NCBI RefSeq assembly: GCF_023161665.1
Contig: NZ_JALNTW010000016.1
Location: forward strand, 1-64,000
DNA from: Shewanella sp. 1CM18E
GTDB lineage: Bacteria > Pseudomonadota > Gammaproteobacteria > Enterobacterales > Shewanellaceae
Length of the DNA: 64,000 nucleotides
Direction of reading: 5' to 3'
Positions 8,457 through 18,868 of this stretch are shown one piece after another. Every line of letters begins with the position of its first letter. Position 1 is the first letter of the stretch. The translations under genes were made by a program, and so were the position numbers. The notes under the pieces are model-generated. The model saw nothing but the letters and a program-made list of their open reading frames with translations. It did no database searches and was not told the DNA's origin.

Positions 8457-9875
8457 TTAAAAATAGGATATTTCTAGTTCATATAGCAGGGCATCATCTT
8501 CGTAAGAGTCATATCTTGCTTGCAAAGAATATGTAGTGGTTTCTATATCAACTATGTCATAGTTATCGACAGCTTCATTATATTGATCAATCATTTCTGC
8601 TTTCGACAATGGAATTTCTAGTAAGCTAATACTGCTTAAGAAAGAATGTTCATTAGTATCGGAAAATAAAGATTCACTGATTTTTACTTGCTTAGGAACT
8701 TGTTCATCAAACTTAATTAAGATGTGATTGCCTATCAGTAACCATGTGTTGTAATCACTTGCTATATTGATCTTATGGGTGAATGGAATACGTTGTTTTA
8801 GTTCGTTAAGAGTAAATTGACCTGCTGTAGTAGGTGATAAGAATTTATTTAATAACCATTGCTTATGTTGTTGAGGTAACTGTTTAGGTTTGCCTGAAGA
8901 TTCTTTATCTGAAGTTCTTAAGGTGAAATTAGCAAGTTTTAATTGGCTTTCATATGTTGCGGTTGAGCTGAAACTGTTAAAGTCTAAAACAAGTTCTTGA
9001 TCCTTTTTTTTCAGTAAAATTTGGTCTGATGCGAGTTGGAAATCGGTGGATGTAAGAACATCTTTGACCTTTGTTATATCGCTTTTTTTTACGGCAACGC
9101 CTTCAATTTTCCATAAACTTTCATCAAATTTTGGCCTGAAGCCTAAACTGTTAAGGCCTGCACCACTTAATATAGTTTGTTTCGAAGTAATGTTAATGAG
9201 TGAGCCTTCTCTAAATGTAAACCATAGTCGTCTGCCATAACCATATAAGATTTGATTGTTATCTAGGATAATTTCAATACTTGGTGGGCCAAGCTTTGCT
9301 ATTGTTTCAGCAAAGTTGCTTCCAATTTTTACTCCAAATGCTCCTGTTGAGATAGAAACGTTTTCTTCAGGTAATTTAATGGTTTTAGCAATGTCATAAG
9401 CGGATTTTTTTTCTAACGAATTCGGTATGAATGTCAATTCATAAGTATAATTAGTTACTTGATAGCCTTTTGCATTATAAGGGGCAGGGGTGTTTGACAA
9501 AGATTTATCGTTAGCACACATGATAAACCCATTTGCCTCAATTTTTGTATATTGACTTTTCTTATCATTTTCGTGCTTTGTTATATGGTGGTTAACATTA
9601 GTTATTATGACTGCATCAGCACCTTTACGTTTAGCTTCTTTTGTTAGCGCTAATAAAGCTAAACGAAGAGAGTTGAGCTTTTCATTATTCTGTAAGTTCT
9701 TATTTTGTTGAATATTGCTTTCAGGTTCTTGTGAAATGACTTTAATTACGCCTAAGTCGTCTGCTACACAATTAGGCAGGTAGTCAAATATTATTGGCAC
9801 TTCAACAGCACTACTTTGCAGTGGAATTACAACTGTAAATAATAAAAGCGCTAATTTTGAGAAAGTATTTACCAT
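8457..9875 (-). CDS. Exported protein of unknown function
   Basis: A 472-residue protein not recognised as a whole. A signal peptide (about residues 1-23, ending SSAVE) points to the periplasm or outer membrane. The part at about 25-115 resembles heavy-metal-binding YbjQ-like folds: a hydrophobic helix followed by KRKGADAVIITNVN. The middle has the pattern GVKIGSNFAETIAKLGPPS, typical of small repeat domains in exported proteins. Two cysteines (CVADD, MCAND) could form a disulfide. The sequence is more AT-rich than its neighbours, which fits a lineage-specific gene. It converges on the msbA operon. Confidence 0.7.
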   Translation of the reverse strand: MVNTFSKLALLLFTVVIPLQSSAVEVPIIFDYLPNCVADDLGVIKVISQEPESNIQQNKNLQNNEKLNSLRLALLALTKEAKRKGADAVIITNVNHHITKHENDKKSQYTKIEANGFIMCANDKSLSNTPAPYNAKGYQVTNYTYELTFIPNSLEKKSAYDIAKTIKLPEENVSISTGAFGVKIGSNFAETIAKLGPPSIEIILDNNQILYGYGRRLWFTFREGSLINITSKQTILSGAGLNSLGFRPKFDESLWKIEGVAVKKSDITKVKDVLTSTDFQLASDQILLKKKDQELVLDFNSFSSTATYESQLKLANFTLRTSDKESSGKPKQLPQQHKQWLLNKFLSPTTAGQFTLNELKQRIPFTHKINIASDYNTWLLIGNHILIKFDEQVPKQVKISESLFSDTNEHSFLSSISLLEIPLSKAEMIDQYNEAVDNYDIVDIETTTYSLQARYDSYEDDALLYELEISYF

Positions 9876-10071
9876 TTATGCATTTCCTTATGCTAAATCA
9901 TCATTTTTTCGAATTGTTTTTATTAATCGGAAGGGGATTTAGTAACTTACTCTTTATGAGAAAAAGTATCTACCTGACCCCCTCTTAAATTTTATGACGT
10001 GCTCGGCTTACGATTTAGCACTTTTACTAACAGTATTCCGGTTGCTGTTTTATATTAGCTTTCAACAGTGT

Positions 10072-10653
10072 TTATTGTATCAAGCTAATTGCTTGTACTT
10101 GTAAGATTGCTTTGCCACCATGCTTGTCTGTCATACTTGGCGTTAAATAGAGTGCATTGATTTCATTTAGTATTATGCCATGATCTACCGAACTTTTTGG
10201 TGTCCAGTCTGGGCGAGAAAAAGTATCAAAACCGACTTCTACAGTATTCCAGTCATTGCTTGCTGGAAGCTTTGTTTGGTAGTGAGCATAAGTCTTGTCA
10301 CCTTCTTTACCGTAGTGAGATTGCGATAACTTAATCAGTAATGGTATGTCGCATTTATAGGTAAGGCGGATCTTTTTAGTTCCCGTTAAGCTGGTGGCTT
10401 CAGGAGAATAAATGACTTCAACCCAAGAGTTACGTTGTGGATCGACTCTTGGGATCCGCTTGAACTTAACCCAAACACCTTCATCAGTGATCATTTGATT
10501 TCGAAATGTGGCAGTACTGCCATATGGATCCGTTGCATAACTCCATTGGGTCGCATCGAGTGCTGGAGTCGTTTCTTTCGCTTGGCTATCGGAAGTATTG
10601 ATTAGCATAGCAGCGACTAGTCCAATTAAGGCATATTTCCCAAACGGCTTCAT
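10072..10653 (-). CDS. Exported protein with a carbohydrate-binding-like fold, unknown function
   Basis: About 193 residues. The second ATG (10653) is preferred because AAGGA lies at the right distance before it; the first ATG (10668) overlaps that ribosome binding site. A signal peptide (about 1-25, ending SQAKE) is followed by a beta-rich domain. The layout (WSYATDPYGSTATF, WVEVIYSP, LPASNDWNTVEVGFDTFSRPDW, LNEINALYLTP) recalls CBM11/CIA30-type jelly rolls, where W and D residues line a ligand groove. This is inference from pattern only. No enzyme gene is adjacent. Confidence 0.6.
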   Translation of the reverse strand: MKPFGKYALIGLVAAMLINTSDSQAKETTPALDATQWSYATDPYGSTATFRNQMITDEGVWVKFKRIPRVDPQRNSWVEVIYSPEATSLTGTKKIRLTYKCDIPLLIKLSQSHYGKEGDKTYAHYQTKLPASNDWNTVEVGFDTFSRPDWTPKSSVDHGIILNEINALYLTPSMTDKHGGKAILQVQAISLIQ

Positions 10654-10821
10654 GATTATCCTTGTCATGTTAAAGGTAAACGATATGGGGGCGCAGGCCC
10701 TTAATCTGTGCGGTTAAGTGAGGCTAGGATAACAAATTCTATTTTGCATATTGTCTTATTTTATAAACAGTTATTTTGCCAAACGCACAAAAGCTAGCGT
10801 TTATATGCAGCCATAGAATAA

Positions 10822-10856
10822 AAAAGACTAAAACCTAGTCATGGTTTTAGTCTTTT
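10822..10856. terminator. Bidirectional intrinsic terminator
   Basis: A 14-bp perfect stem (AAAAGACTAAAACC with its complement) around a 7-base loop, with A and T runs on either side. It lies downstream of the leftward efflux operon. Confidence 0.8.
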
Positions 10857-10932
10857 AGATTAGCCGTTAATGGCATAAGTTAATGCTATCTTTTAATGTT
10901 AGCCCCTTGTATTGGGACCCATTATTTGCAAG

Positions 10933-13900
10933 TTAATGCGCGCCACTCATCCAAGGCAAAACCTTTCTTGAAAACCTATCGGCTTGCCCGAGACGAATAG
11001 CACTGTTATGTCTCATTCTATAAAGCGCTTGATAACAGAGTGGCACTAAATACAAGCTGGTTACCGTTGAGAATGTCAGGCCGCCAATAATGGCAATGGC
11101 CATTGGTGAATATGAAGGGCCACCGCCACCAAGTTGGGTGTCTCCCATCGCGAGTGGCACTAAACCGAGTACAGTGGTGCCAACTGTCATCAATACAGGG
11201 CGCAATCTTGTATAACACACAGCACTAATCGCATTTGACAGCTCATCTAACGCGGGTGACATTTGGTTTATTTGGTCGACCAATACTATGCCGTTGTTTA
11301 CCACTATCCCCATAAGAATCAATATGCCTATCATCGCCATAATCGACATGGGGGTGCCAGTAAATAATAAGGCCCAGAATACACCGGTTATTGAAAATAA
11401 AATCGAGGTGATAATTGCTGTTGGCAGCAAGAGTGACTCAAATAGCGCTGCCATTACGATATAGATCATCGCGATTGCTAAAATCATGTTTGTCGCCATG
11501 ACGGCTTCGTCTTCATCTTGCTTTTGAAAGCCACCTCTAAGGGAGTAACCATAACCGGCAGGAAAGTTAACGCTATCCATAACCTGTGTGATTTTTTCCT
11601 GTGCCTCTTCAGTTGTTAGGCTATCGAGGTTAGCGCCAATCGACAGCGCGGTTTGCCTGTCGTAATGCCTTATGGTATCGAATCGCGGTAAGATCTCAAT
11701 TTGTGCCAAGTTATCTAAGGTAAATACGCGATTATCGATACGGATCACCGGTAACTGTTTAAGTTTCTCTAGGGATAGACGCCATTGTTGCTCATAGGCC
11801 ATTTCAATGCGGAGTTCACCGCTTGGATCGTGGCGAAATGAACGTAAAGGCGTACCACGTAGCGCCATAGAAATACTGGAAGCCACTTCATTTAGCTTTA
11901 AGTCCAGTCTAGCGGCCATTTGACGGTCGATGCGGATCACCACTTCTTGCTGGGCACCGTTAAGTTCTGAGCGCACATCGGTTAAACCATCAATTGCGCT
12001 GAGTAACGGCACCACTTGCTGGCTAATACGGATAAGTTCGCTGGTAGAGCGTCCGGTTAATGACACCCGCACACCATTGTTTTCACCGCCCCAGCCAAAT
12101 TGCGGTTTGGCAATCGCAAATTTAGGAAAGCCTTCGCGTATGGTCTTTTTCAGTGCTTTCATATCAACTTCGGTATCGTCTTTTAAGATCAGTGTTGATT
12201 GGCCTCTGTCTGCAGAAAAGTAGCTGTATACCGAGTCAATTTGGAACTTGTCTTTATTGGCATAAAGGTAAGTTTCCATTTTGGTGATCATCGCCTCTGT
12301 AACATCAAGGCTATGTCTGCCTTCGACTTGATAATTGATATATAAACGATTATTGCCTTCGCCATCAGACTGATCTTGGCTGACCATACTCAGTGGTAGG
12401 GCTGTTGATGCCAATATCACTAGCGCCAAAACCCCAGATATACGTGGGTGAGCCAAAATCCAATTAAGGCTGGTTTGATAGCCTGTTTGTAAGCGGCTCT
12501 TTTTGGCGACGGGCTTAACTTTAAAACTCAGTTTACTGAGCATCAGCGGCAGTAGTGTTTTTGCAACCAGTAAAGAAGCGGCGAGTGAGATACAAATTGC
12601 AATTGCAACGTGCTCCAAAAAAATCGTCAATTCGACTTTAACGCCGAAAATATTCGGTAAAAAAACAATAGCAGTGGTGAGTGTTCCCGCTAGTACTGCA
12701 AGTGAAACTTTATCGACACCACGTAAAATCGCGCTGCTTTTTATTCCTTGGTTAGGAGAATATGTGGCAGTAGCGTCAGAACGGTTGTCACTATTAGCCT
12801 GCTTTTCCTGCAATACACTTTCAGTAACCACTACTGCATTATCAATCAGCATACCTACGGCCAACAATAAGCCCATCATAGATAAGATATTGAGGCTATA
12901 ACCTAAAAAGTACATAGCAGCCAAAGTCATACAGATGGAAATAGGTACCGATGAAACAATAACTAAGGTCATCTTCAAATCGCGTAGGAATAGATACAAG
13001 ACCACAAAAGACAGTAGTGCGCCAATTAAGCCAGCTGCAAGTAAGTCGCGAAGTGAAGAGGTCACGCCATAAGCTTGATCTTCCATGACAAACAGTTTGA
13101 TACCATCAAATTGTGAGTTCTGTTTAGCTTCATCAATGACCTTCATTACTCGCTTAGAGACGTCAACTAAATTAGCGCCAGACTCTTTAAATACATCTAG
13201 ACCTACCGCATAATTTTGATCTAAATGGCGCCCATCTAAACGCTCTGGTAGCGAAAAGCTGACCGTTGCGATATCGCCAAGGGTGATCCCCGGTGCCAAG
13301 ACAAGTACATTGATATCATTTAAGTTTTTAAATTCGCCCTTTGGCGACACTTGGTATACCCGAGATTGCGTTTTTAATACGCCGGCATTAATAACAAAAT
13401 TTTCTTGTTGTAAACGGCGATTAAGCGCTTGCACTGAAATATTACTTGCAGCCAGTTTGTCGGCATTGACACGTATTTCAATCTGCTTTTGCTCAACGCC
13501 GTAAAGGGTGACTTGCGATACACCGGCTACCCGCTCAAGAGGCTTTTTAAGCTGTTTATCGAGTAAGTCAAAGGCGCTTGATAATTCACGGTCGCTGGAT
13601 ATACGCAGATTGAGCACTGGCATATCAGCAGTACTGAACTGCCTGATAAACACTCGTTCTACATCTTTTGGCAGTAAATGACGCACCGCATCGACTTTTT
13701 CACGGGCTTCTAAGCTTTTAGTCGCAACGTTTTCGCCCCATTTCATTCTTAGGTCGATTTCAGCACCATTTTGCGAAGAGCTTGAACGAAGCTCTTCAAT
13801 GCCCCCCATAGTAGCTAATGACTCTTCCAATATATTGGTGATATCGCGTTCAACTTCAGCGGGAGTTGAACCTTTATAAGGCACCTCAACAATGACTTGC

Positions 13901-14028
13901 GGAATATCGATGCCGGGAAACATTTCCAGTGGCAACAATCTGCTTGAAGCAAGACCGAATAATAGTATTGCCACAAAAAACATCGTGGTTGTGACCGGGC
14001 GTGCTAAGGCTAAGCGGGTAATATTCAT
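10933..14028 (-). CDS. RND efflux permease, second pump subunit
   Basis: A 1031-residue inner-membrane proton-driven pump of the HAE-type RND superfamily with the usual 12 helices and two large periplasmic loops. The first proton-relay helix reads GMLIDNAVVVTESVL, with one aspartate where AcrB has two (DD). The C-terminal half has MGIVVNNGIVLVDQIN. It overlaps the upstream pump gene by four bases (ATGA), so the two are co-translated and may form a mixed trimer, as MdtB/MdtC do. Substrates cannot be read from sequence. Confidence 0.92.
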   Translation of the reverse strand: MNITRLALARPVTTTMFFVAILLFGLASSRLLPLEMFPGIDIPQVIVEVPYKGSTPAEVERDITNILEESLATMGGIEELRSSSSQNGAEIDLRMKWGENVATKSLEAREKVDAVRHLLPKDVERVFIRQFSTADMPVLNLRISSDRELSSAFDLLDKQLKKPLERVAGVSQVTLYGVEQKQIEIRVNADKLAASNISVQALNRRLQQENFVINAGVLKTQSRVYQVSPKGEFKNLNDINVLVLAPGITLGDIATVSFSLPERLDGRHLDQNYAVGLDVFKESGANLVDVSKRVMKVIDEAKQNSQFDGIKLFVMEDQAYGVTSSLRDLLAAGLIGALLSFVVLYLFLRDLKMTLVIVSSVPISICMTLAAMYFLGYSLNILSMMGLLLAVGMLIDNAVVVTESVLQEKQANSDNRSDATATYSPNQGIKSSAILRGVDKVSLAVLAGTLTTAIVFLPNIFGVKVELTIFLEHVAIAICISLAASLLVAKTLLPLMLSKLSFKVKPVAKKSRLQTGYQTSLNWILAHPRISGVLALVILASTALPLSMVSQDQSDGEGNNRLYINYQVEGRHSLDVTEAMITKMETYLYANKDKFQIDSVYSYFSADRGQSTLILKDDTEVDMKALKKTIREGFPKFAIAKPQFGWGGENNGVRVSLTGRSTSELIRISQQVVPLLSAIDGLTDVRSELNGAQQEVVIRIDRQMAARLDLKLNEVASSISMALRGTPLRSFRHDPSGELRIEMAYEQQWRLSLEKLKQLPVIRIDNRVFTLDNLAQIEILPRFDTIRHYDRQTALSIGANLDSLTTEEAQEKITQVMDSVNFPAGYGYSLRGGFQKQDEDEAVMATNMILAIAMIYIVMAALFESLLLPTAIITSILFSITGVFWALLFTGTPMSIMAMIGILILMGIVVNNGIVLVDQINQMSPALDELSNAISAVCYTRLRPVLMTVGTTVLGLVPLAMGDTQLGGGGPSYSPMAIAIIGGLTFSTVTSLYLVPLCYQALYRMRHNSAIRLGQADRFSRKVLPWMSGAH

Positions 14029-17000
14029 GCTTGGCCTCCTTCAAGTTCTGGCTTATTAGTTGCACTGCTTTGGTTGCTACTTTTAGCAAACTGCTTCCTA
14101 TCAAAGACGGCATAAAGCACAGGGATAACCACAAGAGTAAGCAGGGTAGAGAGGCATAAGCCAAAGATAACCGTTATTGCCATTGGCGCTCGAACTTCAC
14201 TACCATCGCCTAGGCCAAATGCCATTGGCGATAAACCTAGCGCTGTGGTCATGGTGGTCATAATGATTGGGCGTAGGCGCGATTTAGCCGCGTTTGAGAT
14301 TGCACTCAGTTTATCTTCACCGCTTTGGCGCAGTTGATTAATTCGATCAACTAGCACAATGGCGTTATTCACAACAATACCTGCGAGCATGATAAGACCA
14401 ATGAACACCACCACACTTAAGTGAGTTTGAGTGATAAACAAGCCAAAAATACTGCCGCCAACAGCCATAGGAACGGCGATGAGAATAAGTAGCGGGTGCA
14501 GTAAAGATTCAAACTGACTTGCCATCACTAAATAAACTAAGAATACCGCTAATACGAGTGCAATTTGTAATGACTTAAACGAGTGCTCCATCTCCTCGTT
14601 TTGTCCGCCAAATCGAGCTTGAATCGAAGTGGGGAGAGTTTGCGCTGCCAAAATCTCACGAGCGGTTAATACAGCATCGTTTAAATCACCATAAGCGAGG
14701 TTGGCAGACACAATAGCAACGCGTTGTTGACTGATACGGTTAATTGCAGACGGACCTAATTTTAGGCTGACATCTGCTACTGCACTAAGTGATATTGGAT
14801 GGCTGCTATTTGGATTAATAATCATCGAGTCGATGTCGCTTATTTGGTTGCGTTCATCAATTTCACTGCGCACCAAAATATCAATCTTGCGGTCACGAAC
14901 TGTGTATTGGCTAGCAATAGTACCGCCAATACGCTGGGCAATCCGGTTCGCTACCGTTGGCGCATCCATTCCCAGAGCTGCTAAACGTTGATGGTCAAAC
15001 TGAATACTTAGCTCAGGTTGGCCGTCGCGTAGACTCGTATTGATATCAGCGAAACGCTCAGAATCACCCAGTGCATCAACAAGATTGTCTGCCGTTTGTT
15101 TAAGCTGAGCTAAATCATAACCAACAAGTTCGATTTCAAGTGGTGTTTTAAAACTAAATAGTTCTGGGTGCTGCACTTTGGCTTCAAGTTCAGGAATTCG
15201 CATAGCGGTTGCACGTAACTTATTTGCTACCGCATCAAAGGCGTTATGATCGCTAAGTACGACTTGCAAACGTCCCCAATTCTCGCCGCCTCGAGAGGTG
15301 TCAGAGGTCATCAGTCCGCCGCTGCCTGCTTGGCTATAAGCGTGTTTAACGTCCTTGCGATCTTTTATCGATAGCGCCAATTTACGCAAAATGCGGTCAG
15401 TTTGGGCAACTTCGGTGCCTGGTGGCAATAATACCTCTACATAAAATTCACCTTGGTTCATCGGTGGAATGAGCTCCATGCCTAAACGGGGTACAAGTAG
15501 GGCGGCGCTTGCTGTGACCATCAAGGCTATCGCTAAAGTGAGTCCCCGAAACTTTAGCGCGGCTGCTAATAGTTTATGATATACGCCTTCAAGTTTGCTG
15601 TAGCCCCAATTAAATGCACCACTTATTGGGCGCATCACCAGACCTGCTAACCATGACAGGCTACGACCAACAATAAGCACGAGTGTTAACAGCGCACTCG
15701 GTAAGTAGCTAAATAACAATACAAAAGGAAAGGAGAATACGGTGGCGCTGTAATGCTTTAGTTTGCCTATTTTTGTTGTAGGCTTTGGCTTAGCCGCTTT
15801 TTCAAGTAACGGTGGTAGGGCTTTAAAGCCTTCGCGGGATGCCAACATTGGGATGGTGGTTAATGCCACAAGTAGCGATGCGAGTAGGGCAAAGGTAACC
15901 GTTAACGCTTGGTCTGAAAAAAGTGCGCCAGCGACACCATCGACAAATACCAGTGGCACAAACACGGCTAGGGTTGTAAGTGTTGACGCAAAAATCGCAC
16001 CGGCAACTTCTTTGGTGCCAGTGAAAGCTGCCTCAAGTTTGCTCATACCCAGTGATTTACAACGATCGATATTTTCCAATACCACAATGGCATTATCGAC
16101 CAAGAGTCCAACGGCTAAGGCTATGCCACCCAGTGACATAATATTGAGACTGATGTCGGCAAAATACATCATGTTGAAGGTGGCAATAACCGAAAAGGGG
16201 ATTGAGATAGAAATAATTAATGTTGGAATGATATCGCGTAAAAATAGATAGATAACCAGCATAGAAAGTAGGCTACCGATTAGTGCTGCACTCGTGACCT
16301 CATTAACTGCACTTTCAATAAACTCTGACTGATCATAAATAACTTTTAGCTCGCCTTTAGGGTTGCGCTGATTGAGTTTATTGAGTTCATCAGTCACTTT
16401 ACGCGCCACTGCAACCGTGTTGGCATCGCCTTCCTTATAAATAGCGAGTTCAATGGATTCTTTATCGCCTATGCGAGTAATGTCATTACGTTCTTTAAAG
16501 GCATCGGCAATGGTTGCTACTTCAAATAGGCGCACTAATGTTTGTTTATCACGGTAAACCACTATTTGTCCGAGCTCGTCGAGCGAGTTGAATTGATTTA
16601 GAGTACGAACCAAATACTCTTTGTCTCCTTGAATGACTTTACCGGCAGACAGGTTAATGTTTTCTTCGGCGATACGATTGCGAATAAGGTCCGCACTTAA
16701 ATTGAGTTGGCTGAGTTTTTGTTGATTAAGTTGAATATGGACTTCTTGCTGTAAACCACCTGAAAGCCTTACTGCTGCAACACCTGATAATGATTCTAGT
16801 TGGCGTTTTAGCTCTTCCTCTGCGTAGGTTCGCATCTGCTTTAGCTCGGTTTCACTCATGCCATCAGTGACTGCACCACTCGCTTCTGGCACTGAAAGCG
16901 CTAAACGAACAATGGGGTCAAGGTTTGGGTTAAAACGCAGTAGCAAAGGCTTTTTGACATCTAGAGGTAGTTCTATGGTGTCGAGTTTTTCTCGCACATC

Positions 17001-17318
17001 AAGGCTTGCCATGTCCATATCTGTGCCCCATTCAAACTCAAGTACCACATCAGACATACCTGAGCGCGAAATCGAACTGATTTTTCTAAGGCCTTTTACA
17101 ATGCCCGCCGCTTCTTCAATCGGCTTTGAAACCAGTTGCTCTACTTCAACGGGTGCCGCCCCTACATACTGTGTACGAATAGTAATGGTTGGGTAGCTTA
17201 AATCAGGCAGTAACTTTACCGCTAAGCGAGAAAAGCCCACCATGCCGAAAAGGATCACCGCAAACATAAACATCCACACTGTGACCGGTCGATTTACTGC
17301 TGTTTTTATAATAGACAT
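14025..17318 (-). CDS. RND efflux permease, first pump subunit
   Basis: A 1097-residue RND pump about 60 residues longer than AcrB. The extra length lies in the middle (about residues 510-600), where a lysine-rich stretch, a hydrophobic segment and a second amphipathic segment separate the two halves. The relay motif is AVGLLVDNAIVVLENI; the second half has AGIVVNNAIVLVDRIN. It lies between the adaptor gene (22-base gap) and the second pump gene (four-base overlap). Confidence 0.92.
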   Translation of the reverse strand: MSIIKTAVNRPVTVWMFMFAVILFGMVGFSRLAVKLLPDLSYPTITIRTQYVGAAPVEVEQLVSKPIEEAAGIVKGLRKISSISRSGMSDVVLEFEWGTDMDMASLDVREKLDTIELPLDVKKPLLLRFNPNLDPIVRLALSVPEASGAVTDGMSETELKQMRTYAEEELKRQLESLSGVAAVRLSGGLQQEVHIQLNQQKLSQLNLSADLIRNRIAEENINLSAGKVIQGDKEYLVRTLNQFNSLDELGQIVVYRDKQTLVRLFEVATIADAFKERNDITRIGDKESIELAIYKEGDANTVAVARKVTDELNKLNQRNPKGELKVIYDQSEFIESAVNEVTSAALIGSLLSMLVIYLFLRDIIPTLIISISIPFSVIATFNMMYFADISLNIMSLGGIALAVGLLVDNAIVVLENIDRCKSLGMSKLEAAFTGTKEVAGAIFASTLTTLAVFVPLVFVDGVAGALFSDQALTVTFALLASLLVALTTIPMLASREGFKALPPLLEKAAKPKPTTKIGKLKHYSATVFSFPFVLLFSYLPSALLTLVLIVGRSLSWLAGLVMRPISGAFNWGYSKLEGVYHKLLAAALKFRGLTLAIALMVTASAALLVPRLGMELIPPMNQGEFYVEVLLPPGTEVAQTDRILRKLALSIKDRKDVKHAYSQAGSGGLMTSDTSRGGENWGRLQVVLSDHNAFDAVANKLRATAMRIPELEAKVQHPELFSFKTPLEIELVGYDLAQLKQTADNLVDALGDSERFADINTSLRDGQPELSIQFDHQRLAALGMDAPTVANRIAQRIGGTIASQYTVRDRKIDILVRSEIDERNQISDIDSMIINPNSSHPISLSAVADVSLKLGPSAINRISQQRVAIVSANLAYGDLNDAVLTAREILAAQTLPTSIQARFGGQNEEMEHSFKSLQIALVLAVFLVYLVMASQFESLLHPLLILIAVPMAVGGSIFGLFITQTHLSVVVFIGLIMLAGIVVNNAIVLVDRINQLRQSGEDKLSAISNAAKSRLRPIIMTTMTTALGLSPMAFGLGDGSEVRAPMAITVIFGLCLSTLLTLVVIPVLYAVFDRKQFAKSSNQSSATNKPELEGGQA

Positions 17319-17340
17319 AAGGTGCTCCGCAGTTTCTAAG

Positions 17341-18405
17341 CTATTTAGTTGACGCTAGATCTGTTGAATTGATCACTTCAACTAATGACAGGTCTTTAAG
17401 GTTTTGCTGACCACGGACAACGATTTGCTCGCCAGGCTGAATACCGCTAACGATTTCAACCGTATCGGCTTCACGGTACCCGAGAGACACACTGCGGCGA
17501 TTAACATTGTCACCCTCGAGAACATAAAGGGCATACTCGTTATCTTGATTAATCAATGCGTTATAAGGCACTGTGATAACATTATTATGGGTGTCGTACT
17601 TTAGTTCCACGCGAGTAAACATCCCCGCTTTAAGCGTCGCATTTTGATTGGGTACAGAGAGGGTGACTTTAAAGGTACCGCTTCGTGCATCGACAATCGG
17701 GCTTATACGAAGCACTGTGGCATGGGTGGTTTCTTGGGTATGTTTGTTGGCAAAAATTTGGGCATCTTGGCCCAAGCGAAGGTGTTGTAATTGCTGCTCG
17801 GGTAAATGCACTATGCCGTATAGTTCGTCTTGATTGACCACATAAAATAGTTCATCAAACTCTTTTGCCATATTGCCCGATTTGACAAATCGCGTTGCGA
17901 TAACGCCATCAATTGGTGAGCGGATCATGCTTTCTTGTACGTAAAGTGCTGCTAAATCACGTTTGGCCATGGCTGCTTGCAGGTTATATTCAAGCTTTGC
18001 CATTGAGTCGGCGCTGAAAAATTCTTTATTGCTGATTTTCTTAAGGCGATTGAGCTCTTGCTCGATGATTTCAACTTCGGCTTGCGAGCGGTCTAAATCG
18101 AATTTCTGTCTTTTAGAGTCGATAACCGCGAGTAGTTGACCTTTTTTAACTCTATCACCTTCTTCAACTTTTAATTCTTGTATCAGCCCTGCGACTCGAG
18201 TAACAACATTAGCTTCTTGTGGCGCTTCTAACGTCGCGGTTGTGCTGTAAAAAGAGGAAACATCGCCTTGGATCACCGTGGCAGTTTCAACTGGGACGGC
18301 GTATTTTTCTTCTTCTTTAGTTTGTTCTTCACTGCCACAAGCACTTAAAAGTGATACGCCCAATAATAAGGGGAGAATAATGTGTTTTTTGTTCAACGCT
18401 TCCAT
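17341..18405 (-). CDS. RND periplasmic adaptor lipoprotein (HlyD/AcrA family)
   Basis: About 354 residues from the ATG at 18405. The longer frame from 18486 is rejected because the protein from 18405 begins with a proper lipoprotein signal (LLGVSLLSAC). The domains follow the family order: a biotinyl-lipoyl half (ATVIQGDVSS), a coiled-coil hairpin (about 100-160), the second lipoyl half (RSPIDGVIATRFVKSG), a beta-barrel and the membrane-proximal domain (DLSLVEVI). It bridges the pumps to an outer-membrane channel. No TolC-type gene is in the operon, so a channel encoded elsewhere must be used. Confidence 0.92.
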   Translation of the reverse strand: MEALNKKHIILPLLLGVSLLSACGSEEQTKEEEKYAVPVETATVIQGDVSSFYSTTATLEAPQEANVVTRVAGLIQELKVEEGDRVKKGQLLAVIDSKRQKFDLDRSQAEVEIIEQELNRLKKISNKEFFSADSMAKLEYNLQAAMAKRDLAALYVQESMIRSPIDGVIATRFVKSGNMAKEFDELFYVVNQDELYGIVHLPEQQLQHLRLGQDAQIFANKHTQETTHATVLRISPIVDARSGTFKVTLSVPNQNATLKAGMFTRVELKYDTHNNVITVPYNALINQDNEYALYVLEGDNVNRRSVSLGYREADTVEIVSGIQPGEQIVVRGQQNLKDLSLVEVINSTDLASTK

Positions 18406-18868
18406 GTAAGCTGACCTTAATTTAATTGTTCCAATAAGCCTGATAAAGCATGATGCGTGCCACATTGTTAAGTTGTTACTTAACAATAGCTTATGTGCTT
18501 CTAAGTTTATTTCTTAAAATTAAATTAATTATTATCTAGTGAAAAAGTTTAAATGTTGGTTTTTTTAACAAAGGTTACAATTGGTTTCCTTTTAGGTGCC
18601 TAGTCTTTGGCTTATTTACAACTCAATTAAGCGCTATAAGAACTTTAGTAATGGCTTGCGGTGACTACGACTTGGGTTACACAGATGTGGAGGGTTGAAA
18701 GAAGTGATTTTTGAGCGCATTGACGTGTTACCTAACCAGAATTATTTTCATGATTAAAAATATACAAATAAAAAGCGCGGCAATAAAAAAGGCACTCAAT
18801 GAGTGCCTTTCGATCAATTTATCAGTCATTTAAGTGACGAGCTTAAACTGACAGCTAAATCATATAGG
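18406..18868. other. Gap between efflux operon and gltA
   Basis: About 460 bases containing the upstream region of the leftward efflux operon and the gltA terminator. A run of AT-rich sequence at 18500-18580 is the likely promoter area. No palindromic operator was evident and no regulator gene is adjacent. Confidence 0.5.
18785..18810 (-). terminator. gltA terminator
   Basis: A 10-bp stem AAAGGCACTC / GAGTGCCTTT with an AAT loop. On the minus strand it is followed by a run of T (the A run at 18785-18790). Confidence 0.85.

Noticed and set aside
12503-12901. Long open frames on the strand opposite the RND pump genes
   Set aside because: They are shadows of the pumps, with no ribosome binding sites and no recognisable products.
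14799-14984. Opposite-strand open frame in the first RND gene
   Set aside because: Shadow of a coding region, with no supporting signals.
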